This document shows, in pieces, positions 42,106 through 50,062 of a DNA stretch of 53,902 bases. The stretch is taken from contig JASMCQ010000115.1 in assembly GCA_030753265.1 (NCBI GenBank), forward strand, positions 1 to 53,902, read 5' to 3'. Position numbers and translations under genes: made by a program. This stretch comes from Dehalococcoidia bacterium. GTDB lineage: Bacteria; Chloroflexota; Dehalococcoidia; UBA3495. The first letter of the stretch is position 1, and every line of letters starts with the position of its first letter. The notes under the pieces were generated by a model. That model saw only the letters and a list, made by a program, of their open reading frames with translations, was not told the origin of the DNA and searched no databases.

Positions 42106-43440
42106 ATGGCCACCATACTGGAAGAGTACATCGCCAAACATCCGGGCTCGGCTCAGCGCTACGCCGAAGCCGCCAAACTGTTTCCCGGCGGCGTGACCCA
42201 CGATACCCGGTACGCCCAGCCTTTCCCCCTGTACATGACCCACGGGTCCGGACCCCGCAAGTGGGACGTGGACGGCAACGAATACGTCGACTATGTGTCG
42301 GGCCACGGTGCCCTGCTGCTGGGCCATTCCCACCCGGCCATCGCCGAGGCGGTATCCAAGCAGATCCTCCGGGGCACCCACCTGGGCGCGTCCACCGACG
42401 AGGAGATACGCTGGGCCCGGGCGATTCAGGCCTTGATGCCTTCGGTGGAGAAGCTGCGATTCCACTGCTCCGGCACCGAGGCAACGCTGATGGCCATGCG
42501 GCTGTCCCGGGCCTACACCGGCAAGAACAAGGTCATAAAATTCCAGGACCACTTTCACGGCTGGCACGACTACGCCATGGCTGGCTCCGACCGTTCGGCG
42601 CCGGGAATCCCCGCAGCCAGTTGGGGCAGTATGGTGGTGCTGCCCCCGGGAGACCTGGCGGCCGTAGAGGATGCCCTGAGCCATGACTCGGATATCGCCG
42701 CGCTGATTCTGGAGCCCACGGGAGCCCACTTCGGACAGTTGCCCTTCGATACCAGCAGCTATTTGAAAGGCCTGCGAGACTTGACCAGCCGGTACGAAGT
42801 AGTGCTCATCTTCGACGAGGTGGTCACGGGCTTTCGAGCCTCCCCCGGTGGGGCTCAGGTTCTCTACGGGGTGAACCCGGACCTTACCACAATGGCCAAG
42901 ATCGTCTCCGGTGGCCTGCCGGGAGGCGCGGTGGGCGGACGGGCGGAGATCATCGACATGATCGCTCATCGGGGCGACCCGGAGTGGGACAGCACGCGCC
43001 GCATCTCCCATCCGGGCACTTTCAATGGGAACCCCCTATCGGCGGTGGCCGGCGCTACCTGCCTGGAGATGATTGCCAGCCAGCCCATCAACCGGCGGGC
43101 CGACGCCATGGCCTCCCGATTGAAGGCGGGCCTCAACGAGATATTCGGCAAGCTGGAGGTTTCGGGTCATGCCCACGGCGTGGCGTCGATGATCCACGTG
43201 GTGTTGGCGGACTGCGATTGCGACCGGGAAATCTGCGCCATGCCCCACGGGAAGATCAAGGAGGCCGTCGGCTCCCCGGCGATGACCGAGCTGAAGCGGG
43301 GGCTGCAGAACTCCGGAGTGGACATGATGGGCCGGGACTCCTTCCTGGTGTCGGCCACCCACACCGAGCAGGAGATAGACCATACGCTGGAAGCCTTCGA
43401 GGGCGTTCTCGCGGCGGTCCGGGCCGAGGGGCTGGTGTAG
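42106..43440 (+). CDS. Class III aminotransferase, glutamate-1-semialdehyde aminomutase-like
   Basis: The 444-residue PLP enzyme shows GPRKWDVDGNEYVDYVSGHGALLLGHSHP, FHCSGTEATLMAMRLSRAYTGK, EPTGAH, VLIFDEVVTGFR with the PLP-contacting Asp, and TTMAKIVSGGLPGGAVGG with the PLP-binding Lys. It resembles HemL but could be a different 2,1-aminomutase or aminotransferase, because no heme genes are nearby and HemL usually has other flanking residues. The ATG at 42106 has GAGGAGG 6 nt upstream. It stands alone after the MMPL exporter. Confidence 0.88.
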   Translation: MATILEEYIAKHPGSAQRYAEAAKLFPGGVTHDTRYAQPFPLYMTHGSGPRKWDVDGNEYVDYVSGHGALLLGHSHPAIAEAVSKQILRGTHLGASTDEEIRWARAIQALMPSVEKLRFHCSGTEATLMAMRLSRAYTGKNKVIKFQDHFHGWHDYAMAGSDRSAPGIPAASWGSMVVLPPGDLAAVEDALSHDSDIAALILEPTGAHFGQLPFDTSSYLKGLRDLTSRYEVVLIFDEVVTGFRASPGGAQVLYGVNPDLTTMAKIVSGGLPGGAVGGRAEIIDMIAHRGDPEWDSTRRISHPGTFNGNPLSAVAGATCLEMIASQPINRRADAMASRLKAGLNEIFGKLEVSGHAHGVASMIHVVLADCDCDREICAMPHGKIKEAVGSPAMTELKRGLQNSGVDMMGRDSFLVSATHTEQEIDHTLEAFEGVLAAVRAEGLV

Positions 43441-43848
43441 CGGTCAGCGGTCAGCGGTCAACGGGAGCACCGGCTGCTTTTCTTGCCGAGGGTCCCTGTT
43501 TGGAGCGAAATCCCCCTGAGTCCCCCTTTACGAAAGGGGGATCAAAGAAGAGGAGGATCGCAGGTGTATTTTGTGGTGAATAGCGTCGTAGTGACGAAAG
43601 CGCGCAATATTATCTCTGCATAATCGTCATTCCGGCGAAAACCGGAATCCAGAGACGTGCTACCTGAATCCCGGCCATCACTGAGATGACGGGCCGGGCA
43701 TCTTGCCATTCTCGAGACACCGGACGAGTTTGCAAGGCCCTTGGCGGGAGATTCTGGAATTGAGGTTCAAATTTCAATCACTTTGCCCGCGGAGAGCATC
43801 TAACTGTTTTGGACCTCGAAGGAGAGTCGCAGGGCCGGCTGACAGCTG
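43441..43848. other. 408-bp gap rich in dispersed repeats
   Basis: No gene is seen. It holds three repeat types: GGTCAGCGGTCAGC at its start, the TCCCCCTTT hairpin at 43509-43543, and a CGTCATTCCGGCGAAAACCGGAATCCAG-type palindrome at 43625-43652, a pattern common in many bacterial genomes. Another TCAGC-type repeat (about 43833-43860) runs into the start of the next gene. Confidence 0.6.
43509..43543. repeat. Dispersed palindromic repeat (TCCCCCTTT type)
   Basis: AATCCCCCTGAGTCCCCCTT followed by TACGAAAGGGGGAT forms a hairpin, the clearest of the copies in this window. Confidence 0.7.
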
Positions 43849-45369
43849 ATGGCTGAACGCCGGCCGCTGCCTGTGGAGGGCACCGTGGCAGGCACGTCTT
43901 TCGCCGGAAAGACCAACGCTCCGGAGTTTCCGCCGGGGCTGGAGTGGGTCAACACCAGTCGGCCGCTGACCCTCGCCGAGTTGCGGGGCAAGCTGGTGGT
44001 GCTGGATTTCTGGACCTACTGTTGAATCAACTGCATGCACATCTTTCCGCAGTTGCGGAAGCTGGAGAAGAAGTACGCCAACGAGTTGGCCGTCGTGGGC
44101 GTTCACTCGGCCAAGTTTCCCAATGAAAAGGATGCCGGGAACCTGCTGAAGGCGGTCCAACGCTACGGGCTGGAGCACCCGGTGGTCAATGACGCGGAGT
44201 TTCAGGTCTGGCAGCAGTACGCCTGCCGCGCCTGGCCCACCCTGATGTTCATCGATCCTCAGGGAAAGGTCATCGGCAAGCACGAGGGGGAGCTTCCCTA
44301 CGAGCCCTTCGACGACCTTCTTGGCCAGATGATCGCCGAGTTCGACGCCGCGGGGGTTCTCGACCGGACGCCGCTGGCCTTCGTTCCGCAGCGGGAGCCG
44401 GATACGCCCCTCTCGTTTCCCGGAAAAGTGTTGGCCGACGCCTCGGGGGACCGCCTCTTCATCGCCGACTCCAACCACCACCGCATCCTGGTCACCTCGC
44501 TGGACGGCGGGCTCAAAGCGGTCATCGGCTCGGGCGAGGAAGGACTTGCCGACGGAGGCTTCGATTCGGCCGCTTTTAACCAGCCCCAGGGTATGGCCCT
44601 GGCGGGGGATAGCCTGTACGTGGCGGATACGGAGAACCATGCTATCCGCCGGGTTGATCTGGCCGGTCGGACTGTGGAGACCATCGCCGGCACCGGGGAG
44701 CAGGGGCACTCCCGGCCAGGGCGTGGGGCCGGGCGGAGCATGGAACTCAGCTCGCCCTGGGACCTGACATTTCACGATGGCGTCCTGTACATCGCCATGG
44801 CGGGGACTCACCAGCTCTGGTCGATGACCCTGGCCGATGGGTCCATCGGACCCTACGCCGGCAGCGGCCAAGAGTTTCTGTCCGACGGACCCCTGGCCTC
44901 GGCTGCCCTAGCTCAGCCCGGCGGCATCACGTCTGATGGTGTCATGGTTTACTTCGTAGATAGCGAGACCAGCTCCGTTCGGTCCGCCGGCCTGGACCCG
45001 GCAGGCCGGGTGGGCACCATCGTCGGACAGGGCCTTTTCACCTTCGGCGACATTGACGGCGCGGAACCCGAAGTCCGCCTGCAACACCCCCTAGGCATCG
45101 CCCACCTCGACGGCGCACTGTACGTCGCCGACACCTACAACCACAAGATAAAGCGGGTGCTCCCGGCCGAGCGTAGCGCGTTCACCCTGCTGGGCGCCGG
45201 GGAGCCGGGCCACCGGGACGGTCCGGGGAGCCAGGCCCAATTCTCCGAGCCCAGCGGCCTCAGCATCGCCGGCGGCAAGATATACATCGCCGACACCAAC
45301 AATCACGTTATCCGGGTGGCTGACCTGGAGACCGGAGAGGTTGCGACGCTGGAGATAAGCGGGTTGTGA
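43849..45369 (+). CDS. Thioredoxin-fold/NHL-repeat protein, putative selenoprotein (in-frame TGA at 44023)
   Basis: The protein resembles NHLRC2: a thioredoxin-like domain followed by an NHL-repeat beta-propeller. Read through one TGA it is 506 residues. Residues 25-58 are [18 protein letters not shown] and DFWTYC; the TGA is residue 59, then [17 protein letters not shown] and [12 protein letters not shown]. Homologues carry C-C-I-N-C here, with CxxC as the redox pair. TGA replaces the first Cys of that pair, giving C-U-I-N-C. The propeller spans about residues 185-506 ([19 protein letters not shown] and repeats such as [10 protein letters not shown]). A SECIS-like hairpin follows the TGA. 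ATG 43849 lacks a good ribosome site and lies in a dispersed repeat; GTG 43885 after GGAGGG is an alternative. If selenocysteine is not inserted, translation from 44035 would lack the redox site. Confidence 0.78.
44044..44061 (+). promoter_or_regulatory. SECIS-like hairpin downstream of the in-frame TGA
   Basis: TTTCCGC (44044-44050) pairs with GCGGAAG (44055-44061) over 7 bp (one G-U) around the loop AGTT (44051-44054). The loop has a G in its first two bases and lies 25 nt after the TGA, within the spacing known for bacterial SECIS elements (about 16-37 nt). A competing stem, CAACTGC (44028-44034) with GCAGTTG (44049-44055), is also possible. Not tested. Confidence 0.55.
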
Positions 45370-45437
45370 GCACATAGCCGCGAGATGGACTGGAGTGACG
45401 GGTTGGCGGGTCTTCTCCGCTAGCTCCTGACCTGGTG

Positions 45438-46298
45438 CTACTCCCCGCCCCGGTTGATCACTAAAACCCGGTCCAGGTGGGCCAGGTCCTGCTCCACGTT
45501 GATTGTTGCCTCGGGCAGGTACCGGTGGACCAACTCCTCCACCGCGGGCACCTGCTCCGGATCCAGCTCCAGCAGGATAATTCCCTGGTCGTTGAGCTTG
45601 TCGCTCGCCTGGGAAAGCAGCCTTCTTATCGGGTCCAGGCCGTCGGGACCGCCGTCCAGGGCTTCCCGAGGCTCCCACTGGATCTCGGGCTGCAACGTGG
45701 CGATACGCTCGGATGGTATATAGGGCAGATTGGCCACGATCAGGTCCACCGGTTCCGGCAGCGGCTCCAGCAGGTCGCCCTTCCCCAGCGCGACGCGGTC
45801 GGCGACGTTGTGGGTCAGGATGTTGTAGCTGGCCACATCCAACGCCCCGTCGGAGGCGTCGAGGGCATGGATCCGAGCGGCCGGCAAGTGAAGTGCCAGG
45901 CTGATGGCGATGGCCCCGGAGCCGGTTCCCACGTCGGCGATGGCCAATTGGGGCGTCTCCATCCCCATGAGGGCCATGAACAGGGCGTGCTCCACCAGGG
46001 TCTCGGTCTCGGGGCGGGGGATCAGCACCGCGGGCGTAACCAGCAGGTTGATGCCGTAGAATTCCCAGTGGCCCAGGATGTAGGCTAGCGGCTCGCGGGT
46101 CAGCCGGCGCTCCACCATGCGGTCCAGTTCCAGTTCCCGCGGGGCTCCGACTTCGGCTTCTTGATTGGCGTATATGTCGTGGCGCCGCATCGCCATCAGG
46201 TCCATCACCAACACCTCCGCCTCGAGGCGGGCGTCGGGTATGCCTGCTGACTCCAGAACTCTATGGGTCTGTTGGATGACCTCTCGGAGCGATGCCAC
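45438..46298 (-). CDS. prmC: Peptide chain release factor N5-glutamine methyltransferase
   Basis: PrmC methylates the Gln of the GGQ motif in release factors. The 286-residue protein has an N-terminal helical domain for factor binding, the SAM motif ADVGTGSGAIAISLAL near residue 120, and the catalytic VANLPYIPSE near residue 187. The usual motif is NPPY; here it is NLPY. The start is GTG at 46298, 15 bp after the prfA stop on the same strand. The prfA-prmC pair is conserved and confirms both. Confidence 0.95.
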   Translation of the reverse strand: MASLREVIQQTHRVLESAGIPDARLEAEVLVMDLMAMRRHDIYANQEAEVGAPRELELDRMVERRLTREPLAYILGHWEFYGINLLVTPAVLIPRPETETLVEHALFMALMGMETPQLAIADVGTGSGAIAISLALHLPAARIHALDASDGALDVASYNILTHNVADRVALGKGDLLEPLPEPVDLIVANLPYIPSERIATLQPEIQWEPREALDGGPDGLDPIRRLLSQASDKLNDQGIILLELDPEQVPAVEELVHRYLPEATINVEQDLAHLDRVLVINRGGE

Positions 46299-46313
46299 GT
46301 CGCGGCGGCCGGC

Positions 46314-47393
46314 TCAGGCCAGGCTCTCTTCCAGCAGCCGCTCTTGTTCCCAAGCAACGAGCCGGTCGATGATATTGTCCAGGTCGCCATCCATGATTCG
46401 CGGTATGTCGTGGAAGCTGGTGTTGATCCGATGGTCCGTGACCCGGTCCTGAGGGTAGTTGTAGGTCCGGATCTTCTCCGACCGATCGGCAGCGCCGACC
46501 TGGGCGCGGCGGGTCTCGGATATCTCGGCGGCCTGGCGTTCCAACTCCGCCTCATATAACCGGGCCCGCAAGATCGCCATGGCCTTCTGTTTGTTCTTGT
46601 GTTGCGAGCGCTCGTCCTGGCAGACCACCGTCAGCCCCGAGGGTTCGTGAACGATGCGCACCGCCGTGGCCACTTTGTTGACGTTCTGACCGCCGTGGCC
46701 GCCCGCGTGGTAGATATCGATGCGCAGTTCGCCGGGGTTGACGTTGACTTCCACGTCGTCCGGTTCCGGCATCACCGCCACCGTGGCTGTGGAGGTGTGG
46801 ATGCGGCCTTGGGCCTCGGTCTCGGGAATGCGCTGCACCCGGTGGACGCCTCGCTCGTACTTGAGGCGGCTGAAGGCGCCCTTTCCCCGGACCTCGAAGA
46901 CAACCTTGTTGAGGCCGCCCAACTCCGACGCGTTGGAGTCCATGACGTCCACTTTCCAGCGGTGAAGTTGGGCGTACCGGGTGTAGGCGCGAAAGAGGTT
47001 GCCGGCGAAGATGCTGGCTTCAGTCCCTCCGGCCCCGGCCCGCACCTCCACGATCACGTCTCGCCCGTCGTTGGGGTCCTGGGGCAAAAGGGCCGGCCGC
47101 AGGTCCTGCTCTAGCTGGACCAGCTGCCCTTCAACCGCCTCCAACTCCTCCCTGGCCATGCGGACCAACTCCGGGTCTGACTCTTCCCTGACCAGGGCTT
47201 CCAGGTCCTCTTTTTCGTGGATCAGCTTCCGGCGTTGGCGAGAGATATCGACGAGATGTTCCAGGGAAGCCCGCTCTTTGGCAAGCTCCTGAACCCGCTC
47301 GAAGTTGATGGCCACCTCCGGCTGGGCCATCGTCTCTTCGATCTCCTCGTAGCGGGCTAAGATGGAGTCTAGCTTGTCAAGAATCGAACTCAT
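46314..47393 (-). CDS. prfA: Peptide chain release factor 1
   Basis: RF1 recognises UAA and UAG and triggers peptide release. The 359-residue protein has an N-terminal helical domain, the peptide anticodon region RVQRIPETEAQGRIHTS (PxT motif with Glu in the middle instead of Ala), and the catalytic GGHGGQNVNK near residue 235. UAG release by RF1 is relevant to the amber codon in the GAF gene of this window. It is followed by prmC on the same strand. The start is ATG at 47393. Confidence 0.96.
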   Translation of the reverse strand: MSSILDKLDSILARYEEIEETMAQPEVAINFERVQELAKERASLEHLVDISRQRRKLIHEKEDLEALVREESDPELVRMAREELEAVEGQLVQLEQDLRPALLPQDPNDGRDVIVEVRAGAGGTEASIFAGNLFRAYTRYAQLHRWKVDVMDSNASELGGLNKVVFEVRGKGAFSRLKYERGVHRVQRIPETEAQGRIHTSTATVAVMPEPDDVEVNVNPGELRIDIYHAGGHGGQNVNKVATAVRIVHEPSGLTVVCQDERSQHKNKQKAMAILRARLYEAELERQAAEISETRRAQVGAADRSEKIRTYNYPQDRVTDHRINTSFHDIPRIMDGDLDNIIDRLVAWEQERLLEESLA

Positions 47394-47543
47394 GCTGATA
47401 CCTGAAACGGACTCATAATGGTAGAAATCAAACGGAATCCACCATCGTCGTTCCAGTGTATCTCAGCCGGGTTGGCGTAACAAGGGCAAATGCGCCGCCG
47501 GGAAGGGATCTTGCCGGGAAGGGATTTTGATTAAACAGGCAGG

Positions 47544-47609
47544 CCCTCACCATACCCGGGCGGCGCCAGGGTATCCCTCTACCATTGGGAGCGGGAACGA
47601 GGGTGAGGG
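47544..47609. repeat. Imperfect hairpin related to 22830-22878
   Basis: CCCTCACCATACCC at one end and GGGAACGAGGGTGAGGG at the other give a long imperfect stem with an internal GGCGGCGCC. The outer 8 bp and the CCATTGGGAG core match the hairpin after the MFS gene. It lies between the ubiE-like gene and prfA. Confidence 0.55.
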
Positions 47610-47618
47610 CGATTTCGG

Positions 47619-48341
47619 CTAGGCCGGCGGCCGGTTACCCCAATGCAGGGTCACCGTGCCCATACCTAGCCGGAGGTAGCCGACTTCGACGAGACCCAGC
47701 TCTCGAAACAGCTCGGCCAATCGGTCGGCTTCCAGGAAATAATCAACCGATTGGGGCAGATAGGTATAGGCCGAGCGGTCCCCGGCCACCACCCTCCCCA
47801 CCAGAGGCACTACCCGATGGAAGTACCAGCGGAACAGGTGAGATTGTAGCCCGTGGGGCATCGGGGTCAGTTCCAGGGTGGTCACGCGTCCGCCGGGCCG
47901 TACCACCCGCACCATTTCCGCCAGGGCGCGGCGCAGGTCCGGCATGTTGCGGAGGCTGAAGCCAGCCGTCGCGCAGGCGAAGGCCCCGTCGGGAAAGGGC
48001 AGCTCCACGGCGTCGCCCAGCAGCAGGCTCGTCCTGCCGGCCAGACCCCTGGTTTGGGTTTTGGTCCGGCCCAAGGAGATCATGTCGGGCAGCAGGTCCA
48101 CGCCCACGGCATGCTGTATCCCCGGGCGGCGGGCCAGGGCCATGGCCAAATCTCCGGTGCCGGTGGCGATGTCCAGGGCCTTCCCTTGCAACCCGGTGGC
48201 GGTCAGCTTCGCCGTTTTTCGTTTCCAACGCCGGTGCTGCCCGCCGGTCATCAGGTCGTTCATCAGGTCGTAGCGGCTCGCTATCCGGGCGAAAAGGGCT
48301 GCCACGTATCGCTGTTTCGCCGCTCCCTTTAGCTGCGCCAT
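47619..48341 (-). CDS. Demethylmenaquinone/ubiquinone C-methyltransferase (UbiE/MenG family)
   Basis: This SAM-dependent methyltransferase, 240 residues from ATG 48341, carries the SAM-binding motif ALDIATGTGDLAMALA, DAVELPFPDGAF, and the family's ATAGFSLRNMPDLRRAL, close to the UbiE signature. The protein ends with TVTLHWGNRP. With the UbiA-, UbiX- and UbiD-type genes upstream it most likely methylates demethylmenaquinone. The frame is open upstream to 48416, overlapping ubiX; the ATG 13 bp after the ubiX stop fits an operon better. Confidence 0.9.
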   Translation of the reverse strand: MAQLKGAAKQRYVAALFARIASRYDLMNDLMTGGQHRRWKRKTAKLTATGLQGKALDIATGTGDLAMALARRPGIQHAVGVDLLPDMISLGRTKTQTRGLAGRTSLLLGDAVELPFPDGAFACATAGFSLRNMPDLRRALAEMVRVVRPGGRVTTLELTPMPHGLQSHLFRWYFHRVVPLVGRVVAGDRSAYTYLPQSVDYFLEADRLAELFRELGLVEVGYLRLGMGTVTLHWGNRPPA

Positions 48342-48354
48342 GGGGTCAGACCCA

Positions 48355-48942
48355 TCAGTCCTCTTTATCCCGGTACTGAAGGTCCTCGGGGAGGGCTTCA
48401 TCCAGGCCCAGGGCAACCAACACCCGGCTGACCACGAAGCGAACGATGTCGTCGATGCCCTTGGGGTGCAGGTAGAAGGCCGGCTCGGGCGGCAGCATCA
48501 CGGCGCCCGCCTTCGAAAGTGTGAGCATGTTCTCCAGGTGGATGCTGTGAAGCGGCGTCTCCCGGGGTACCAGCACCAGCCGGCGCCGCTCTTTGAGGCA
48601 CACGTCGGCGGCACGGAGCAACAGGTTGCCGGTTATTCCGTGGGCCAGTGAGGCGACTGTGTTCATGCTGGCCGGTATCACCACCATGCCGCGGGTGGGG
48701 TAGGTGCCGCTGGCGATGGGGGCTCGAAGGTCGTTTAGCGGGTAGAAGGTAAAACTTGGATGCTCTCGCCACACCGCGAGGGAATTATTGAAGGGCGCCC
48801 CCATCTCGTCCTGCCAGACCAGGCGGGCGCCGTTGGAGCAAACGACCACGGTCGGCACGTCGCGGCGCAGCAACTCTTCCACGGTGTGCAAGGCCAACGC
48901 CGACCCGCTGGCGCCGGAGATTCCAACCACTACCGGTATCAA
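48355..48942 (-). CDS. ubiX: Flavin prenyltransferase (UbiX family)
   Basis: UbiX makes prenylated FMN, the cofactor of UbiD decarboxylases. The 195-residue protein has GISGASGSALALHTVE (FMN phosphate binding) at its start. PASMNTVASLAHGITGNLLLRAADVCLKERRRLVLVPRE and AGAVMLPPEPAFY are clear UbiX signatures. The ATG is at 48942. It is the fourth gene from the end of a run that begins with ubiD, so it can supply that enzyme's cofactor. Confidence 0.95.
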   Translation of the reverse strand: MIPVVVGISGASGSALALHTVEELLRRDVPTVVVCSNGARLVWQDEMGAPFNNSLAVWREHPSFTFYPLNDLRAPIASGTYPTRGMVVIPASMNTVASLAHGITGNLLLRAADVCLKERRRLVLVPRETPLHSIHLENMLTLSKAGAVMLPPEPAFYLHPKGIDDIVRFVVSRVLVALGLDEALPEDLQYRDKED

Positions 48943-49050
48943 AGGTGGCCCCCAGGAGCGGGCGATGCAGCCCGAAAGATGCTTCCAGGGTCTGCCGCCG
49001 CCACGGTGAGGGAGGCGGCGCCGCGCCGGCTAGCGTGTAGGCCCAGCAAG

Positions 49051-49947
49051 CTAGGTTGCCACTGCCAGGATGGTGAACACCAGGAGCATCATGGAAATGG
49101 TGCTGTTGTACTTGAAAAAGGGCGAGTGGAGCCTGGATAGGTCGCCGGCCCTGACCAGGCTATTTTCGAACACCAGCAGGGCCGTGCCGATGCCCCAACC
49201 TATGAAGTAGTAGAAGTTCAAATTGAGCCACAGGCCCAGGGCCAGCAGCGCCACCGAAGACACCAGGTGCATGCTCCTGGTGAACCACAGGGCGGTTGCG
49301 ATACCGAACCGGCTCGGCACCGAGTGCACCCCGTATTTTCGGTCGAAATCATAGTCGGCGCAGCCGTAGATGATATCGAACCCGCCGGCCCACGCGGCCA
49401 CGGCGAAGGACAGTAGCACCGGCTCCGGGTCTAGCCGGCCCGTGACCCCGATCCAGGCGGCGGAAGGGGAGATGCTGAGGGCCCCGCCCAGGAAGAAATG
49501 GCATCCCCAGGTGTGGTACTTGGCGAAGGAGTAGAGGACGACATAACCCGCCGCTACCGGGGCCAGGGCCAGGGCCAAGCCGTTGAGCTGGGAAGCGGCG
49601 ATGAAAAATATCCCGATGGAAACCACCATCATGGCCAGCACTTCCCGGGGTTTGAGCAGGCCCTGGGGCAGATGGCGGCCGGCCGTCCGGGGGTTGGCCA
49701 CGTCCTCTTTATGGTGGACCAACCGGTTGGTGGACATGCCCAGGGTCCGGGCCCCGAACATGGCCAGTGTAATCCAGAGGAAGGCGTCCCATCCGGGCCA
49801 CCCATCGGCGGCGAGAATCATGCCGATGTAGGCGAAGGGCAGGGCGTAGAGGGATTCCCATACCCGTATGGAGCCGAGGTAAACGGGCAGCTTGAAGGCC
49901 GCTGTCCTGGTTAGAGCGGCAGCTTCGTGTGTTCCAATCCTAGCCAT
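49051..49947 (-). CDS. UbiA-family prenyltransferase
   Basis: The 298-residue membrane protein has about nine helices. The first active-site loop reads STNRLVHHKEDVANPRTAGRHLPQG near residue 75, and the second YGCADYDFDRKYGVHSVP near residue 200. The first motif normally has NxxxDxxxD (first Asp binds Mg-diphosphate); here the first Asp is His. This may be a genuine variant or change the activity. In this gene order it would prenylate 1,4-dihydroxy-6-naphthoate or 4-hydroxybenzoate, probably the MqnP-type step. Start ATG 49947. Confidence 0.88.
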   Translation of the reverse strand: MARIGTHEAAALTRTAAFKLPVYLGSIRVWESLYALPFAYIGMILAADGWPGWDAFLWITLAMFGARTLGMSTNRLVHHKEDVANPRTAGRHLPQGLLKPREVLAMMVVSIGIFFIAASQLNGLALALAPVAAGYVVLYSFAKYHTWGCHFFLGGALSISPSAAWIGVTGRLDPEPVLLSFAVAAWAGGFDIIYGCADYDFDRKYGVHSVPSRFGIATALWFTRSMHLVSSVALLALGLWLNLNFYYFIGWGIGTALLVFENSLVRAGDLSRLHSPFFKYNSTISMMLLVFTILAVAT

Positions 49948-50062
49948 ACTTTCGCGATCCGATAGTAACTTGTATTCTCTCCCGGCCAGGCTAAAATCGC
50001 AACTGGACGGAGTCTAAGAGAGGATGAGAGGCCGGAGCGCCACGAGGGCCGCATCCTTGCCG

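Noticed and set aside
44023..44025. Simple nonsense mutation in the thioredoxin/NHL gene
   Set aside because: Not excluded, but less likely: the TGA falls exactly on the redox Cys codon, the rest of the frame is intact, and a SECIS-like hairpin follows.
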